Shown: positions 1 to 10,100, counted from the stretch's first letter. The stretch: 64,000 bases of DNA from JAGVSR01 sp033765145 (GCA_033765145.1 JANRIH010000044.1:124001-188000), one strand, 5' to 3'. The notes: generated by a model not told the origin, from the sequence alone. Numbers and translations: made by a program.

Positions 1-446
1 TCGATATCGATGTAGGTTATGCCGATGTCGATCTCGAGATTGTCGAGTGCGGACAGGATCATGCCGGTCGAACGCGAGACGATCGAGAGGTGCACGGCGG
101 GATGGCGGTCCATGAACGGCATCGACAATTCGGGCACGAACGGAAGCGCTGTCGGGATGACGCCGAGGCGCAGCGTGCCGGTCAGTCCGTGGCGGAGCCC
201 CTTGATTTCCTGACGCATCGTGCGGACGTCGCCCACGATGCGGCGGGCCCAATCGAGAACGCGCTCACCTTCCGGAGTGAAGCCGCGGAAGCGCGATCCC
301 CGCTCGACGATCAGAACGCCCAACTGCTCCTCGATGCTTTTGACGGCGGCGGAGAGAGTCGGCTGGCTGATCCCGCAACTCTCGGCCGCTTTGCCGAAAT
401 GGCGCTCGCGGGCCAGGGCGATCAGGAGCTCGAGCTTGTCGATCAT
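1..446 (-). CDS. LysR-family transcriptional regulator (3' part cut by window edge)
   Basis: About 148 N-terminal residues are visible, reading leftward off the window. They contain the LysR winged helix-turn-helix (GISQPTLSAAVKSIEEQLG at about residues 26-44, then VERGSRFRGFTPEG) and the start of the effector domain (GTLRLGVIPTALPFVPEL). LysR proteins bind DNA as tetramers and usually control a neighbouring divergent gene in response to a small molecule. The ATG at 446 places the helix-turn-helix at the usual distance from the N-terminus. The divergent neighbour is idi, but nothing here shows that the regulator acts on it. The target is unknown because the left-hand neighbour lies outside the window. 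Family assignment is firm, specific role is not. Confidence 0.9.
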   Translation of the reverse strand, partial: MIDKLELLIALARERHFGKAAESCGISQPTLSAAVKSIEEQLGVLIVERGSRFRGFTPEGERVLDWARRIVGDVRTMRQEIKGLRHGLTGTLRLGVIPTALPFVPELSMPFMDRHPAVHLSIVSRSTGMILSALDNLEIDIGITYIDI

Positions 447-593
447 GGGGATAGGGTCTCGGTGCGGGAGTTCGAACCTATAGCGGCTTGACCGCCAATC
501 GGCCTTGGAATTCTCACGCAACCGTCAGAAGTGACTACTTGCGTTGACACTTGTTTGGACGGAATATCAAATGGGAAGTCATGGAGCGGCAAC

Positions 594-1127
594 TTGGACG
601 ATACGACCGAGCACGTCATACTGGTCGATGAGCAAGATCGGGAGGTCGGCACCGCGGGCAAGCTCGACGCCCATGTCCGAGGGCAGCTGCACCGCGCCTT
701 CTCCATCATCGTCTGGAACACCATGGGCGAGATGCTTCTGCAGAAGCGGGCGCTCTCGAAGTATCATTCCGGTGGGCTCTGGACCAATGCCTGCTGCGGG
801 CATCCGCGGCCAGGCGAGGGCGTGGCCGCGGCCGCGCGTCGGCGGCTTCGCGAAGAGTTAGGCTTCGAGTGTCGTCTCGACGAAGTCGGTACGATCACAT
901 ACCGAGCCGGCCTCGACCGGGGCATGACGGAGAACGAATACGTGCACGTCTTCCACGGCTTTTTCGATGGCGATCCGTCACCCGATCCGAACGAGGTTTC
1001 GGAAACGCGCTGGGTCGGTGCGGCGATGCTCGATCAGGATATGGACCGGACGCCCGACGCCTTCACGGTCTGGTTTGTGAAATACATGCGCGCGGGTTGG
1101 CCGCTCGCAGCTCGGCCCGCGGCCTGA
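594..1127 (+). CDS. idi: Isopentenyl-diphosphate delta-isomerase, type I
   Basis: Interconverts isopentenyl and dimethylallyl diphosphate in the cytosol, for quinone, carotenoid and hopanoid synthesis. The type I (Nudix-fold) signature is clear: TEHVILVDEQD at the start, the catalytic cysteine motif TNACCGHP, a Nudix-like helix (RRRLREELGF) and the second catalytic motif TENEYVHVF. An in-frame GTG at 531 would give 198 residues, but the extra 21 residues match nothing typical of the family. The TTG at 594 has GGAG 7 bases upstream and puts EHVILVDEQD at the expected N-terminus, so I prefer it (177 residues). A TTGACA at 544-549 inside the longer reading could be a promoter element, which also argues against the 531 start. 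Confidence 0.9.
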   Translation: MDDTTEHVILVDEQDREVGTAGKLDAHVRGQLHRAFSIIVWNTMGEMLLQKRALSKYHSGGLWTNACCGHPRPGEGVAAAARRRLREELGFECRLDEVGTITYRAGLDRGMTENEYVHVFHGFFDGDPSPDPNEVSETRWVGAAMLDQDMDRTPDAFTVWFVKYMRAGWPLAARPAA

Positions 1128-1174
1128 CGACCGGCAACTCATCGATCGCCGACGCGCAACCTCACCTGCGGCTG

Positions 1175-1444
1175 TCAATTGAGGCGGAACTCGGAGCCGA
1201 CGAGTTTCAGTTCGGCGGGCTTGATCAGCTTGGAATGGGCGACGAGGACGCGCTCAAGCCGGCCTTCGATCTCGCGGATCCAAAAGTCGAGGAATGACTT
1301 CAAGCGCGGATAGCGGGGGTGGTCGTCGTACTCCTGCCAGATATAGCTCTGCAGGATCGATGGGTGGTCGGGGAGACGGTAGATGATCTCCGCGGTCGTT
1401 AGGCTGGCGCCTTCGATCATGCGGCGAAAATCGGCGTCGGGCAT
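1175..1444 (-). CDS. usg: Usg family protein
   Basis: An 89-residue protein with the Usg pattern: TTAEIIYRLPDHPSILQSYI, then WQEYDDHPRYPRLKSFLDFW and VAHSKLIKPAELK. Usg was named from alphaproteobacterial tryptophan operons and has no established biochemical role. Here no trp gene is adjacent; it is convergent with idi and stands alone. The start ATG has GGAG 8 bases upstream. Length is normal for the family. Confidence 0.85.
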   Translation of the reverse strand: MPDADFRRMIEGASLTTAEIIYRLPDHPSILQSYIWQEYDDHPRYPRLKSFLDFWIREIEGRLERVLVAHSKLIKPAELKLVGSEFRLN

Positions 1445-1719
1445 GCGCGAATCTCCTTATTTCCAGTATGACGATGATATGTCAGGGCTTTCGCGACGCA
1501 ATGCCAAGAATGTGATTTTGTCGTGAAAATTCAGTGCTTTGTCAGCCTACTCGTCCGAGTGCTGCCAGTGTGACCGCACTCGGCGCCGCCGCGTTCGCCG
1601 ACGTTGGCGTTCGCCGCGATTTCACGATGGTCCCGCTTCGAGCCAGCCGTTAGCCGCCTCTTAAGACCTCGGTGCGATCGTTTGGCCGTCGCGTTCTGAT
1701 CCGAGGAAGTAGCGTACCC

Positions 1720-2212
1720 ATGTCCTTGTTGCGTTCTGCCGTCGCCGCGGCACAGCCGGCGAATGTTTTGCGTGTCGTCCTGCCCATCGCCGTTGCCTGC
1801 GCACTTTCCGCGTGTGCGGCGAAACCGATGTCCGCTCCGCAGGTCTTCTCCTGGAAGATCGCGCCCGGGGCGCTGGCCTCCGCTCCTGTCACCCAGGCAA
1901 ACATCGACGTCGAGGACGAGGGTGTCGAGACTCAGGGGGCGGCGGTCTCGGCCTCCGAACCGATACGGGCGGGATCCAGCGGTGCGCCGCGGCCTGATGT
2001 GACGCGCCCCTCGAAATCACCGGACTCCAAATCACTGGCCTCGACGACACTAGCCGACGTGGCCGATGAGGACGGCTATCCGGTCGCGCAGTCGCCCGAG
2101 GAGGCAGGCGTCGTGCCGGAGCCGGTCAAAGAGACGGGACTGCGGTACTCGTCCAATCCCAACGGTCCCAAGTGCGCGCGCGATCATTCCGGATGGCGCT
2201 GCTGGCGGTGAC
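1720..2212 (+). CDS. Putative lipoprotein, unknown function
   Basis: The ATG at 1720, with GAGGAA about 11 bases upstream, starts a protein of about 163 residues (the stop lies at 2209-2211). The N-terminus is a signal peptide ending in a lipobox, VACALSACAAKP, so the mature protein should be lipidated at the cysteine and anchored to a membrane. The remainder is Ser/Ala/Pro-rich and probably disordered, closing with a short Cys/Trp segment (CARDHSGWRCWR). I recognise no domain. An upstream GTG or ATG at 1672 would add 16 residues before the signal peptide and is less likely. The acetyltransferase gene starts about 37 bases downstream, perhaps co-transcribed. Confidence 0.6.
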
Positions 2213-2248
2213 GCTCTAGATCGGAGCGTCGCGCCGATCGGAGCCCTT

Positions 2249-2857
2249 ATGTCGCCTGCCGACGAAGTTGCATCGCCGGACCCAACCGTCGGGATCGAAC
2301 CGCTTTTCGGTCGTCCGCGGACAGCCGCATTCTGGGCAGAACTCAACGACATCTTCTTTTCGTCGAGTGCCACCAAGGACTTCGACAGCACGGAAGCGCG
2401 GGATGCATTCCGCCATCGCTGGCTCGGACGCTATCTCGACGGCGATGCCGATCTCGCGTTCGTCGCCATCTCTCGGCCGCTGACGGCGGACGAAATGCTT
2501 GTCGGGTATATCGTCGGCAGTCTCGAGGATCCCGCGCAGTCGCCGCGCTTCGCCGACCTCGAATACTTCCAGGCGCTCGCGGACGTGACGCGCTCATATC
2601 CCGCACAACTGCATGTCAATCTCGCTGCCTCTTGGCGCGGGCAGGGCATAGGCAAGCGTCTCGTGTCCGCGCTGGCCGAGGAGGTTTTCCGGCGCGGCGC
2701 ACTGGGGCTCCACGCCATCACTGCGCGCGGCATGGACAATCAGCGCTTCTACGAGGCGATCGGATTTCGCGAAGTCGGCACGGCGGAATGGAACGGCCGC
2801 GAACTCGTCATGCTCGGGCTTCGATCGGCAGACGTTCTAGGGTATCGCTCTCAATGA
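2249..2857 (+). CDS. GNAT-family N-acetyltransferase
   Basis: A 202-residue protein with the GNAT acetyl-CoA pocket: LHVNLAASWRGQGIGKRLV (motif A, RGQGIGK) followed by the motif B region NQRFYEAIGFREVG. GNAT enzymes move an acetyl group from acetyl-CoA to an amine; the substrate here cannot be told. The start at 2249 is preceded by CGGAG. An open reading frame runs on upstream to 2066 but overlaps the lipoprotein gene in another frame, so that part is dismissed. The 3' end overlaps the convergent oxidoreductase gene by 50 bases. Confidence 0.82.
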   Translation: MSPADEVASPDPTVGIEPLFGRPRTAAFWAELNDIFFSSSATKDFDSTEARDAFRHRWLGRYLDGDADLAFVAISRPLTADEMLVGYIVGSLEDPAQSPRFADLEYFQALADVTRSYPAQLHVNLAASWRGQGIGKRLVSALAEEVFRRGALGLHAITARGMDNQRFYEAIGFREVGTAEWNGRELVMLGLRSADVLGYRSQ

Positions 2858-3965
2858 TCCGGGCAACGAGGGCCGCAATCGCGAGGCTCGACGTCAGGCC
2901 GGGGCTTTCAATGCCGTAGAGCGCGACGAGGCCCGGCATCCCATGTGCGTCAGGACCTTCGATCTCGAAATCCCTTGCCGGGTCGCCGGCGCGCGTGAGC
3001 TTCGGACGCAGCCCCGTGTAGGCCGGTCGGAGAGCGCCCCCTGGTAGTTCAGGCCAATAGCTTCGAATGCTCGTCTCGAACGCGCGCAGGCGTTGGCCGT
3101 CAGGATCGTCGAAACGGTAGTCGAACGTGTCGACCCATTCGATGTCGGGCCCGAACTTCGCCTCGCCCGCGACGGTCAGAGTGTAGTGGATGCCGAGAGA
3201 TCCGGCGCCCGGCAATGGATAGATGAGATGCGTGAACGGCGCGGGCCCGGAGAGCGCGAAGTAGTGGCCCTTGGCGAGATACGTTTCGGGAATTCGGTCC
3301 GCTCGTTCTGGCATCAGGGAACGTGCGAGTGCGGTCGACCCGTGTCCCGCCGCGATCACGAGGCGTTTGGACCGCAGATTGCTTCTTGATCCCTGACTGT
3401 CGATGTCGAGCACGTAGCCGTGCGGAGGATCATATTGGATGGCATCGACGGTCGCGCGGTGGACGACGGCGCCACCCGCCTCGGCGATCAGGGCTTCGAG
3501 AGTCGCGACATACGCCGAGGCGTCGAGGACGCTGCTGCGGTGGGCGAGAAGGGCCGATTGGCAGGAGAGGTGGGGTTCGCGTGCGCGGGCAGCATTGGCG
3601 TCGAGGAGTTCCAGACCGGTCGCGCCCGAAGCTATCGCATTGGCATGGAGCGCGGTCAGTTTTTGATGTTCGGCCTCGTTGGTCGCGACGACGAGCTTCT
3701 TCCGGTTCTCGAACGGCACGCCGTAGCGGAGGCAGAAACCGGTCAGCATGCGATTGCCGGCGAGGCACAGGCGCGCCTTCAACGAGTGAGGGCGGTAGTA
3801 GAGCCCCGCGTGGACAACTTCGCTGTTGCGGGTCGTCGTCTCTTGCCCGCTTCTGTCATTCTTTTCGAGAACAAGCACATCGCGTCCGCGCGCGGCGATT
3901 TCCCGGGCCGTGGCAAGTCCCACAGCACCCGCCCCGATGACGATGGTGTCGGCGTCAGTCGACAT
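2808..3965 (-). CDS. FAD-dependent oxidoreductase, L-2-hydroxyglutarate oxidase-like
   Basis: A flavoprotein of about 385 residues. It opens with the Rossmann dinucleotide motif VIGAGAVGLATAREIAARG and continues with LEKNDRSGQETTTRNSEVVH and HAGLYYRPHSLKARLC, a pattern I know from the LhgO/L2HGDH group of the DAO superfamily (NSEVVHAGIYY). Family members oxidise L-2-hydroxyglutarate to 2-oxoglutarate, often feeding electrons to the quinone pool. A C-terminal LRPAYTGLRPKL segment also fits. The start is taken as MSTDADT at 3965 because the dinucleotide fold must lie close to the N-terminus; an ATG at 4010 would add 15 residues. Substrate is inferred from family resemblance only. Confidence 0.85.
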   Translation of the reverse strand: MSTDADTIVIGAGAVGLATAREIAARGRDVLVLEKNDRSGQETTTRNSEVVHAGLYYRPHSLKARLCLAGNRMLTGFCLRYGVPFENRKKLVVATNEAEHQKLTALHANAIASGATGLELLDANAARAREPHLSCQSALLAHRSSVLDASAYVATLEALIAEAGGAVVHRATVDAIQYDPPHGYVLDIDSQGSRSNLRSKRLVIAAGHGSTALARSLMPERADRIPETYLAKGHYFALSGPAPFTHLIYPLPGAGSLGIHYTLTVAGEAKFGPDIEWVDTFDYRFDDPDGQRLRAFETSIRSYWPELPGGALRPAYTGLRPKLTRAGDPARDFEIEGPDAHGMPGLVALYGIESPGLTSSLAIAALVARIIESDTLERLPIEARA

Positions 3966-4180
3966 TCGCCGTCGAGCCACCTGATCCGCGGTGTGGAAAG
4001 GGTGCCGCACGGAGGCGACACCGCGCCGGACGGCGATCTGAGGGCGAAATGTGGCTGTGGACGTCCGTCACGGCGACCTTGCTGAGAACAAATTAAGAAC
4101 TAAGTATGAGACCGAATCGCCCGATATGGAAGATCGGACGCCCAACGTTTCCCGCCGTCGTCTGGAAAAAGGTCAGGCCC

Positions 4181-5344
4181 ATGTCCGTCATCAAGCTGTC
4201 GAGTTCCGGAGCCCAGCCGTCCGACGTGCTCGAGCGTTGTCCGACGTGCGACCAGCCGATCCCGCACGAGACATCCCCGCTCGTTCAGAGACGCATCGCC
4301 GAGCGTGCGGCGCAGGAGAAATCGGCATTGAGGGCTGAACTCGAAGCCGAGCGGCGCGAAACGGAAGCCCGATTGAAATCCGAGATTGAGGCGTTGAAGT
4401 CGGGTTCGACGGCCGCGATCGAACGCGCTGTTGCGGAGGCGCGCGCTTCGGCCGAAAGAGGTCTCAGCGCGCGATTGGCCGAGGCGGAGGCCGCACGCGA
4501 TCAGGCCGTGAAGCTCAAGGCGGAGTTGGAGCGGCAGTCCCAGGCGGTCGTGGAGCAGCGGCTCGCCGAGGAGCGGGAGCGCCTGCAGCGCGAGATGACG
4601 GCGGCGGTCCATGCCGAGCAGGTCAAATCGTTCGAAGAGAAGCAGAAGCTCCTGGCGAAGACGGCGGAACTTCAGCGGCAACTTGAAAGCAAGACCGCGC
4701 AGGAGATCGGGGAGCCCGCGGAGGCGGACCTCTACGACCTGCTCAAATCAGCTTTCCCGGAGGACCGGATCACGCGCGTCGAGAAGGGGGCGGCGGGTGC
4801 CGACGTCATCCACGACGTCTATCTCAACGGGCGCATGGCGGGCCGGATCGTCTACGACAGCAAGAACCGCAGCGCGTGGCGGAGCGATTATGTCGTCAAG
4901 CTCCGGGCCGATCAGCTCGAAGCGAAGGCTGATCACGCCGTGCTCGCCAGCAAGGTGTTTCCCGCCGGCAAGCGCGAGGTTCATCTGCAGGACGGCGTGT
5001 TGATCATCGCGCCGGGCCGTGTGCAGGCGATGGCTGAACTGCTGCGCAAGCAGGTCATCCAGATGTTCACGCTCAAGGCGAGCAACGAGGCGCGCGCGCA
5101 GAAGACCGACGCGCTCTATGCGTTCATGATTTCAGAGCGATGCAAGCAGCTCTTGCAGCAGGTCGACACGCAATCGGATGAACTCATCGATCTCGACCGC
5201 AAGGAAGAGCGCGCGCATCAGGCGACCTGGAAGAGGCGCGGCGAGCTTCTCAAGGTGCTCCAGCGCGCGCACGGCGATCTGACGTTCGAGATCGACCGCA
5301 TCATCGGGGTCGCTGGAAACAGGAACGGCGACGCCGAGGATTGA
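4181..5344 (+). CDS. DUF2130 domain protein with N-terminal coiled coil
   Basis: A 387-residue protein. Near the N-terminus is a CxxC pair (RCPTCDQPIPHET, possible zinc knuckle), then roughly 150 residues of Ala/Glu/Arg-rich heptad sequence predicted to be coiled coil, then a globular C-terminal part with GADVIHDVY, GRIVYDSKNRSAW and HLQDGVLII. I associate that C-terminal part with DUF2130, which resembles restriction-endonuclease-like folds (the D and K of VYDSKN would fit a PD-xK core). The protein looks RmuC-like in layout but function is unknown. The start at 4181 follows AAAAGG by 8 bases; 4106 is a longer in-frame alternative. Confidence 0.78.
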   Translation: MSVIKLSSSGAQPSDVLERCPTCDQPIPHETSPLVQRRIAERAAQEKSALRAELEAERRETEARLKSEIEALKSGSTAAIERAVAEARASAERGLSARLAEAEAARDQAVKLKAELERQSQAVVEQRLAEERERLQREMTAAVHAEQVKSFEEKQKLLAKTAELQRQLESKTAQEIGEPAEADLYDLLKSAFPEDRITRVEKGAAGADVIHDVYLNGRMAGRIVYDSKNRSAWRSDYVVKLRADQLEAKADHAVLASKVFPAGKREVHLQDGVLIIAPGRVQAMAELLRKQVIQMFTLKASNEARAQKTDALYAFMISERCKQLLQQVDTQSDELIDLDRKEERAHQATWKRRGELLKVLQRAHGDLTFEIDRIIGVAGNRNGDAED

Positions 5345-5388
5345 GCGCCGCCGCTTTTGTGCGGGTGATGGTGTTCGACCGGTAGTGC

Positions 5389-5904
5389 TTAAGACGACGA
5401 CGTCGGCAGCGGGGTCGAGCCCGGAAGTGTCACCGGCTGGGGCGAGCCGAAGCCGGCGGTCGGGTCCTCGGTGCGGCGCGACTTGCCCTCGAAGTAGGCG
5501 CCCTGCTCGATCGCGAGTGTCAAATGGTAGATGTCGCCCTCGACGTGGCTCGACGCCTGGAGGAGCACGCGCTTGCCGCGGACCGAGCCCATGACATGCC
5601 CGCGCACGACAACCTCATCGCCGACAATGCCGCCCGTGATTTCGGCGCGCTCACCGACGAGAACATGCGAGCCGTGAATGTCACCGTGAATGGTGCCTTC
5701 GACCTGCACTTCCCCGCGCGATACGAGATTGCCCATGATCTGCAGTTCGGGGCCGATGATCGACGGCATGCCTTTTTCTCCGGAGCGCAGGCCGGAAGAT
5801 GCGGGCCGCGGTGCTGTGGGTGCGGCGGCCAAGGGCGGTGGTGTTGCTGTCATGAAGCTCGATCGTGTCGTTTCATTCTCGGGCTTCTTGAAGTTAGGCA
5901 ACAT
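5389..5904 (-). CDS. Bactofilin
   Basis: A 171-residue protein with the bactofilin beta-helix core at about residues 47-140: IIGPELQIMGNLVSRGEVQ, VEGTIHGDIHG, VLVGERAEITGGIVGDEVVV, RGHVMGSVRGKRVLL and HVEGDIYH. Bactofilins polymerise without nucleotide at the inner face of the membrane and help set cell shape, stalk or envelope growth. N- and C-terminal tails are Pro/Ser-rich and disordered, as usual. On the mRNA the ribosome-binding region reads GGAGGTGTCTCC just before the ATG, so GGAG could pair with CTCC and hide the site. Convergent with the DUF2130 gene. Confidence 0.9.
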   Translation of the reverse strand: MLPNFKKPENETTRSSFMTATPPPLAAAPTAPRPASSGLRSGEKGMPSIIGPELQIMGNLVSRGEVQVEGTIHGDIHGSHVLVGERAEITGGIVGDEVVVRGHVMGSVRGKRVLLQASSHVEGDIYHLTLAIEQGAYFEGKSRRTEDPTAGFGSPQPVTLPGSTPLPTSSS

Positions 5905-6194
5905 GGGGAGACACCTCCGCTACACCAAACCAATTCAACCGAGGCGAGACGCACCCTACGCCGCCTCTCGAGCGGTGCCTAACACGTTTCCCTGGGGGGG
6001 TCACGAGGCAGACGGTAGCACATGTGCATATTGCCAAGTCTCATGGCATCGATGCACAGGCTTTAGACATTTTTTGGTTCGAAGCGTGAGGATAAATGTT
6101 TCACGCGCCGGAGGTGTCGTTCATTCCCGGTTGCACCGCGGCGACTGCCACGACAACGTCGCCGTGTCCACGGAGCGAAACGCTCACAACGATC
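5905..6194. other. Intergenic region upstream of bactofilin
   Basis: About 290 bases between the bactofilin start and the peroxiredoxin stop. I see no coding potential that resembles a known protein. It must hold the leftward promoter of the bactofilin gene and any terminator of the peroxiredoxin gene, but I could not place either with confidence. Confidence 0.4.
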
Positions 6195-6851
6195 TCATCG
6201 CATTTTCTTTGGTGATTTCTTGGCGACCGGCGTCGCGGCTTTCTTCGCCGATGGTTTCGGCGCGGCCGAAGTTTTCCCGGGCTTGGTTTTCACGGGTGTT
6301 TTCGAAGCCTTCGCGGATTTCGTTGCGGTCCGGGCCTTCCCTTCGGGCGACGCGCTTGGCTTGCCGGCCGCGGTTTTCCCTGCCGGGCGTCCCGCCGCGC
6401 GCGCGGCCTCCAATACCTCTTCCGCGTGCCCGGGAACCTGCACCTTGATCCAGGCTTCGGCGATGCGGCCCGATTTGTCGATCAGGAATGTCGAGCGCTC
6501 GACACCCATGTAGCGCCGGCCATACATCGATTTCTCGATCCAGACACCGTAGGCGATCGATGCAACCTTCTCGGGATCGGCAAGCAGGCGCACCTTGAGG
6601 CCGTGCTTGTTGCGAAATTTGCAGTGGCTTTCGACGCTATCGGGAGAAACACCAAAAACGTCGACGCCGGCAGTCGCGAACTCGCGGGCAAGGCTTGTGA
6701 AATTCTGGGCTTCCAGGGTGCATCCCGAGGTGTCGTCTTTGGGATAGAAGTAGAGCACCACGGGCTTGCCCACGAGGCGGGAGAGACGGACCGTCTCGCC
6801 ATCGTCCGCCACGAGCTCGATGTCCGGTGCCATGTCGCCGATCTTGACCAC
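6195..6851 (-). CDS. bcp: Peroxiredoxin (Bcp/PrxQ type) with lysine-rich histone-H1-like tail
   Basis: Reduces hydroperoxides using thioredoxin-type reductants. Residues 1 to about 150 are the PrxQ fold: FYPKDDTSGCTLEAQNF has the peroxidatic cysteine C44. The resolving cysteine five residues later, found in many Bcp proteins, is absent (Q49), but C77 in SPDSVESHCKFRNKHG sits where the alpha-3 type resolving cysteine is expected. From about residue 153 a tail of some 65 residues is made almost only of Lys, Ala, Pro, Thr and Ser (for example KTKPGKTSAAPKPSAKKAA), like histone H1 or AlgP tails. Standard Bcp proteins end near residue 155, so the tail is an addition. It could bind nucleic acid or membrane; that is inference. 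Confidence 0.9.
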   Translation of the reverse strand: MVKIGDMAPDIELVADDGETVRLSRLVGKPVVLYFYPKDDTSGCTLEAQNFTSLAREFATAGVDVFGVSPDSVESHCKFRNKHGLKVRLLADPEKVASIAYGVWIEKSMYGRRYMGVERSTFLIDKSGRIAEAWIKVQVPGHAEEVLEAARAAGRPAGKTAAGKPSASPEGKARTATKSAKASKTPVKTKPGKTSAAPKPSAKKAATPVAKKSPKKMR

Positions 6852-7103
6852 GGGAGCCTGCCTTTCTTTCGTCGCTATTGACGCCGCACTAAGCGCCTTA
6901 CGCGTGGATCTGCTGCGCAGTTCATGGACCTTTCCTGGGCCTTCGCGTTGCCGAATTCTGGGTTGCGCGGGCCACAGAGCCGTGGGGCGGCGGCGGGAAC
7001 GTGTTGCGGAGCACCCGCGGTGTCAAGGCATTGCAAGCAGGAGTGATTTCGGGGAAATACGTGGTCGGAATTGCCGACGGATCGGGGACATCAGGTAAAG
7101 CGC

Positions 7104-10100
7104 GTGGATAGAACGACACCAACACGTTCCCGCGCACCGCAGCGGCCTGGCGACCGGCCGACATCGGCTTCGGCGGCCCCGGGGGGACAAACCGGGGCCA
7201 GGACGCTCGGCCAGGGTCAGCTTTCGCGCGACGCGATCGGCGGACGATCCCGCTGGCGGCGCGCGGGCCGCATCCTCGGCCGCGTCGCGATCTGGTCCGC
7301 GCCGGTCATCCTGCTTGCCTCGATCGCCATCGTCGTCGGCTGGGTGCGCCTCGCGCACGGCCCGGTCTCTCTGCCCCAACTCAACAAGCCGATCGCCGAG
7401 GGTATCAGCGCGGAACTCGCCGGGCTCGTCGCATCGGTCGACAATACAATCCTCACGCTCGCGCCTTCGGGCGGACTGGAAATTCGTCTCGTCAATCTGA
7501 AGCTGTCGGAAACCGACGGGAGTCCGGTCGTCTCGGCACCGATCGCATCTGTGAAACTCAGTGACAGAAGCTTCACGCAGTTCAGCGTCGTCCCTGAGCG
7601 TGTCGAATTGATCGAGCCGCGTCTCGCGCTCGCCTATTCGGCGGATGGCGGGCTCACACTGCGATTCTCCGAAGCGGAGGCGCTGCCGCCGACCGAAGTT
7701 CCGGGTGCCGCGTCTTCCGCCGACTCTGCGGCATCCGGGTCGCAGCAACGGTCCCAGCTTTCGGCCGAGAGCCGTTCGGGTCCGCCGACGCTACTGAAGC
7801 GGATCGACATCGCGCGGCTTCTTGCCGATTACACGCAAGCGGCGCGACGAGGTACGTCGAACTCATCCGCGCTCAAGGAGATCGGCTTCCGAAATGCGCG
7901 CGTGATGATCGAGGAAGCGGGGCGGACGAGCGAAATCCTCGTGCCCGAGATGGACATCGATCTCGCGCATCATTCCCGCAGAAGCGTGATCTCGGGTCAT
8001 GCCGTGGTGGCGTCGGATCGCGGCGACTGGCGCGTTTCGTTCCTCGCCGAAGATTCCGAACGGACGGGTCGCCTCACGGTCAAATCGTCCGTGCGCGATC
8101 TCGTGCCGAGTTCGCTTGGTCGCGCGGTTCCGGCGCTCGCTCTCGTCGGCGCGTTCGATCTGCCCGTCGCGGCCGACGCCTCGATTGATCTTGCGACGTC
8201 GAACGGGGACATCGGCGCCGTCAACGTGGCACTCGAACTCGGCCGAGGCCGGGTCGACTTCGGCGAAGCGGCCCATGCGCCCTTCATGATCGACGCGGGC
8301 CTGATCACGGCGAGCTACGACGCAACGAGTGATCAGATCACGATTTCTCCCTCGACACTCCGATGGGGCGACAGCCGGATCACACTCGCCGGCAAGCTCG
8401 ATCGCGCGAAGGACAAGGCCGGCCCCGATCGGTGGACGTACGACATCCAGTCGAAGGACGGCGTCATCGCGGCCGAGGAACTGTCGGTCGCGCCGATGCC
8501 GATCGAGGCACTCGCCGTCGCAGGCGCCATCGATACCGGCGCGGATCGTATCGACATCTCATCGGCGCGGTTGAAGATCAATGGCGGAGAGATCGCACTC
8601 GAGGGGGCCATTTCGCTCGGTGTCGGGCGTAACGCGAGCGCGCGAATCAGCGCTACCGGTGGCGGCATCACTGCGGACGCGTTGAAAGCGACGTGGCCCC
8701 GGCTCGTCGCGCCGGATACACGGCGTTGGATCGGGCAGCATGTCGCCAAGGGTCTCGTCACTTCGGGGCGTCTCTTCTATGCGAGCGGAGACTACGCCGC
8801 GGCGACAGGACAGCCGCTCGCGAAGAGCGGCGAACGGATTTCGATCGCGGTCGAGGCAACGGGCGTTGCCATCAATGCGCTCCGGGACGCGCCGCCGGTC
8901 GAAGGACCGCGCATGCTCGTCATGATGGAAAACGACGCGCTCGAAGTCACGATGCCCGATGCGTCGATGTCGCCTCTGCCCGGACAGAGCGTGGCTTTCA
9001 AGTCGAGCCGCTTCATGATTGCCGACGTGCTGGCCACCTTGCCGGAGAGCCACCTTTCATTCCGGACGCAGGCCGGCCTCGGAGCTGCGCTCGAGACGCT
9101 GAAAGCCATGCCGTTCGCCGGTTTCGATGCATCCGCCATTCCGGCTGCCGTCATCGACGGCAAGCTCGACGGGCAATTCGAAATCGCGATGCCCCTACAG
9201 CCCGACTTGGCGCCAGCCAATATCAAGGTGGTCGGCAAGGGCCGCGTCGTCGACGTCAAGTCGAAGGACAAGATCGGCGAGCTTTCGGTGCAGAGCGGCA
9301 CGATCGACATCGACGTGAACGAGAAGCAGGCGAGCGCCAAAGGCGAAATGATCGTCAACGGCGTTCTCGCAAAACTCGACTGGCAGCGTCTGGTCGACGT
9401 CGAGGCACAGCAACAGCCGCCACTCAAGATCAGTGCGCGGCTCGACAATTCCGATCGGCGGCAACTGGGCCTCGAACTCGATCAGATCGTCGAGGGCGAG
9501 GTTCCGATGGAGGTCGTCATCGGAGGCCAGGGGCGGCAAGGCCAGGTGCAGGTCCGCGCGGACCTCTCGTCAGCTGAATTGTCAATCCGGCCGCTCGCCT
9601 GGCGCAAAGCTCCGGGGCGGCGCGCCAACCTGTCGTTCGATCTCGCTCAGGGCAAGACGCACAAGACGGAGTTGCAGAATTTCAAGATCGAGGGCGACGA
9701 CATCGGGGTCGAGGGCTGGGTCGCGCTCGGGGACGGGAACAAGCTCAAGGAATTCTTCTTCCCCGAGTTCTCGCTCAATCTCGTCTCGCGGCTCGAAGTC
9801 CAGGGTCGCCGCAATTCGAAGGACGACTGGGTTGTGACGGCGCGCGGCGTCAGTTACGACGCCAAGGACTTTTTCACGTCGCTTCTTTCGTTCGGAGGGC
9901 CGACGAGCGAGCCGGACAGCGCCAAGGCGCCTGGGGTTGAGCTCAATGCCGAGATCGAAAACGTGCTCGGACATTCCGGTGTGGCGCTCCGGCGCTTCAA
10001 GTTGCGGACCGCGAAAAAAGCCGGAAAGCTCACGGCGCTCGACGCGCGGGGCACGCTCGACGGCGGCGCGCCGCTCGTCGCAAATCTCTCCGAGGGTGGC

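Noticed and set aside
460..480. tRNA T-arm-like sequence GGGAGTTCGAACCT upstream of the LysR gene
   Set aside because: No acceptor stem, anticodon arm or D-arm at the right distance.
5345..5388. Possible bidirectional terminator between the DUF2130 gene and bactofilin
   Set aside because: Only 44 bases, without a stable stem or T-run.
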